A stretch of DNA of 64,000 nt from Meandrina meandrites. Lineage: Eukaryota; Cnidaria; Anthozoa; Scleractinia; Meandrinidae. The DNA is taken from assembly GCA_963693305.1 (NCBI GenBank), contig OY855914.1, positions 26,584,972 to 26,648,971 on the forward strand, read 5' to 3'. The translations under genes were made by a program, and so were the position numbers. The notes beneath the pieces were generated by a model. The model searched no databases and had not been told where the DNA came from. It saw only the letters and a list, made by a program, of their open reading frames with translations. Shown here piece after piece: positions 63,563-64,000 of this stretch (positions are counted from its first letter, which is position 1; each line of letters starts with the position of its first letter).

Positions 63563-63732
63563 CCATTCCGTTGGGATGATCCGGATCAGGATCAATGATT
63601 GAAGATCACTCAGATCATGGTGCATCAAAGGAGCTTATGAATCCTTGCCCAGAGTGGATTCATCTGCTCCTTTGATGCACCATAATCTGATCGTGAGTGA
63701 TCTGATCCGGATCCGGATCATTCCAAAGGAAC
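63563..63732. mobile_element. Palindromic element (about 75-bp arms)
   Basis: Left arm contains gggatgatccggatcaggat and ggtgcatcaaaggagc; the right arm contains gctcctttgatgcacc and gatccggatcattcc. The loop is about 12 bases. A non-coding hairpin. Confidence 0.85.
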
Positions 63733-63821
63733 GCACTCTGAAATTCTGTCGGTTCAGAGTAGCCAATCAGAGCGCGTAGAAAGCAGTATGGATTGGTATT
63801 TGCCATCCATAAGAAAACTGG

Positions 63822-63990
63822 TAGATATATACCACTTATTAACCGAGGTTGAGGTCATTACAGGGAAATCTCAGACCGAGGGCTTGATGTATTGACCGAG
63901 CGATAGCGAGGTCAATATATCAAGGCCGAGGTCTGAGATTTCCCTGTAATGAACGAACGGACGAGGTTAATAAGTTATTTATTATATGGC
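63822..63990. mobile_element. Palindromic element (about 75-bp arms), at the window edge
   Basis: Left arm accacttattaaccgaggtt then ttacagggaaatctcagacc; the right arm is its complement, with ggtctgagatttccctgtaa and gaggttaataagt. The loop contains gaccgagcgatagcgaggtc, itself a short palindrome. It may extend past 64000. Confidence 0.83.
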
Positions 63991-64000
63991 CTTTTAACGC

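Overview
The window is eukaryotic nuclear DNA. Genes are split into many short exons with GT/AG junctions, introns are AT-rich, and the sequence is full of microsatellites, minisatellites, small palindromic (MITE-like) elements, tRNA-derived SINEs and a LINE remnant. The protein families are animal: CACHD1-like, CPT2 and HSPA12-like. Several palindromic repeats look like families I associate with stony corals, so my best guess is an anthozoan cnidarian, probably a scleractinian coral. That assignment is inference.

Layout. From 1 to about 44.6 kb, on the minus strand, lie three tandem paralogues of a VWFA-and-cache-domain protein of the CACHD1 / alpha2-delta family, called A, B and C here. A (1..6030) has its N-terminal half in the window and runs off the left edge. 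B (8389..20614) is complete: 13 exons whose phases all agree, 1131 residues, with signal peptide, VWA_N, VWA with an intact MIDAS, two cache-like regions, a cysteine-rich region, one membrane helix and a proline-rich tail. C (24802..44600) has the same 13 exons in frame, but its last exon stops just inside the membrane helix, predicting 1055 residues without a cytoplasmic tail. C has a second, more distal copy of the last exon (23444..23613), which is fused to antisense sequence of the neighbouring CPT2 gene.

From about 47.7 to 55.6 kb on the plus strand is CPT2 (mitochondrial carnitine O-palmitoyltransferase 2), head-to-head with C. All exons except the first (targeting peptide) were resolved. 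A decayed fragment of CPT2 (two exons) lies upstream of B at 22.65-23.47 kb. It shows that the B/C duplication carried along the shared intergenic region and the start of CPT2, and its end marks the duplication junction. From 58.8 to 61.15 kb on the minus strand are the last two exons of an HSPA12-type Hsp70; its N-terminal part was not found and probably lies beyond 64 kb. The remaining sequence is repeat-rich intergenic DNA ending in two adjacent palindromic elements.

How they relate: A, B and C are probably type I or secreted surface proteins with ligand-sensing (cache) and metal-dependent adhesion (VWA) modules. CPT2 works in mitochondrial fatty-acid import, and the HSPA12-like protein is an atypical Hsp70 ATPase. 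No shared pathway is implied. The main interest is the structural evolution of the cluster: a segmental duplication with a readable junction, remodelled last exons, a gene-conversion-like tract, an intron minisatellite that evolved independently in the three copies, and a large foldback element inside intron 1 of C.
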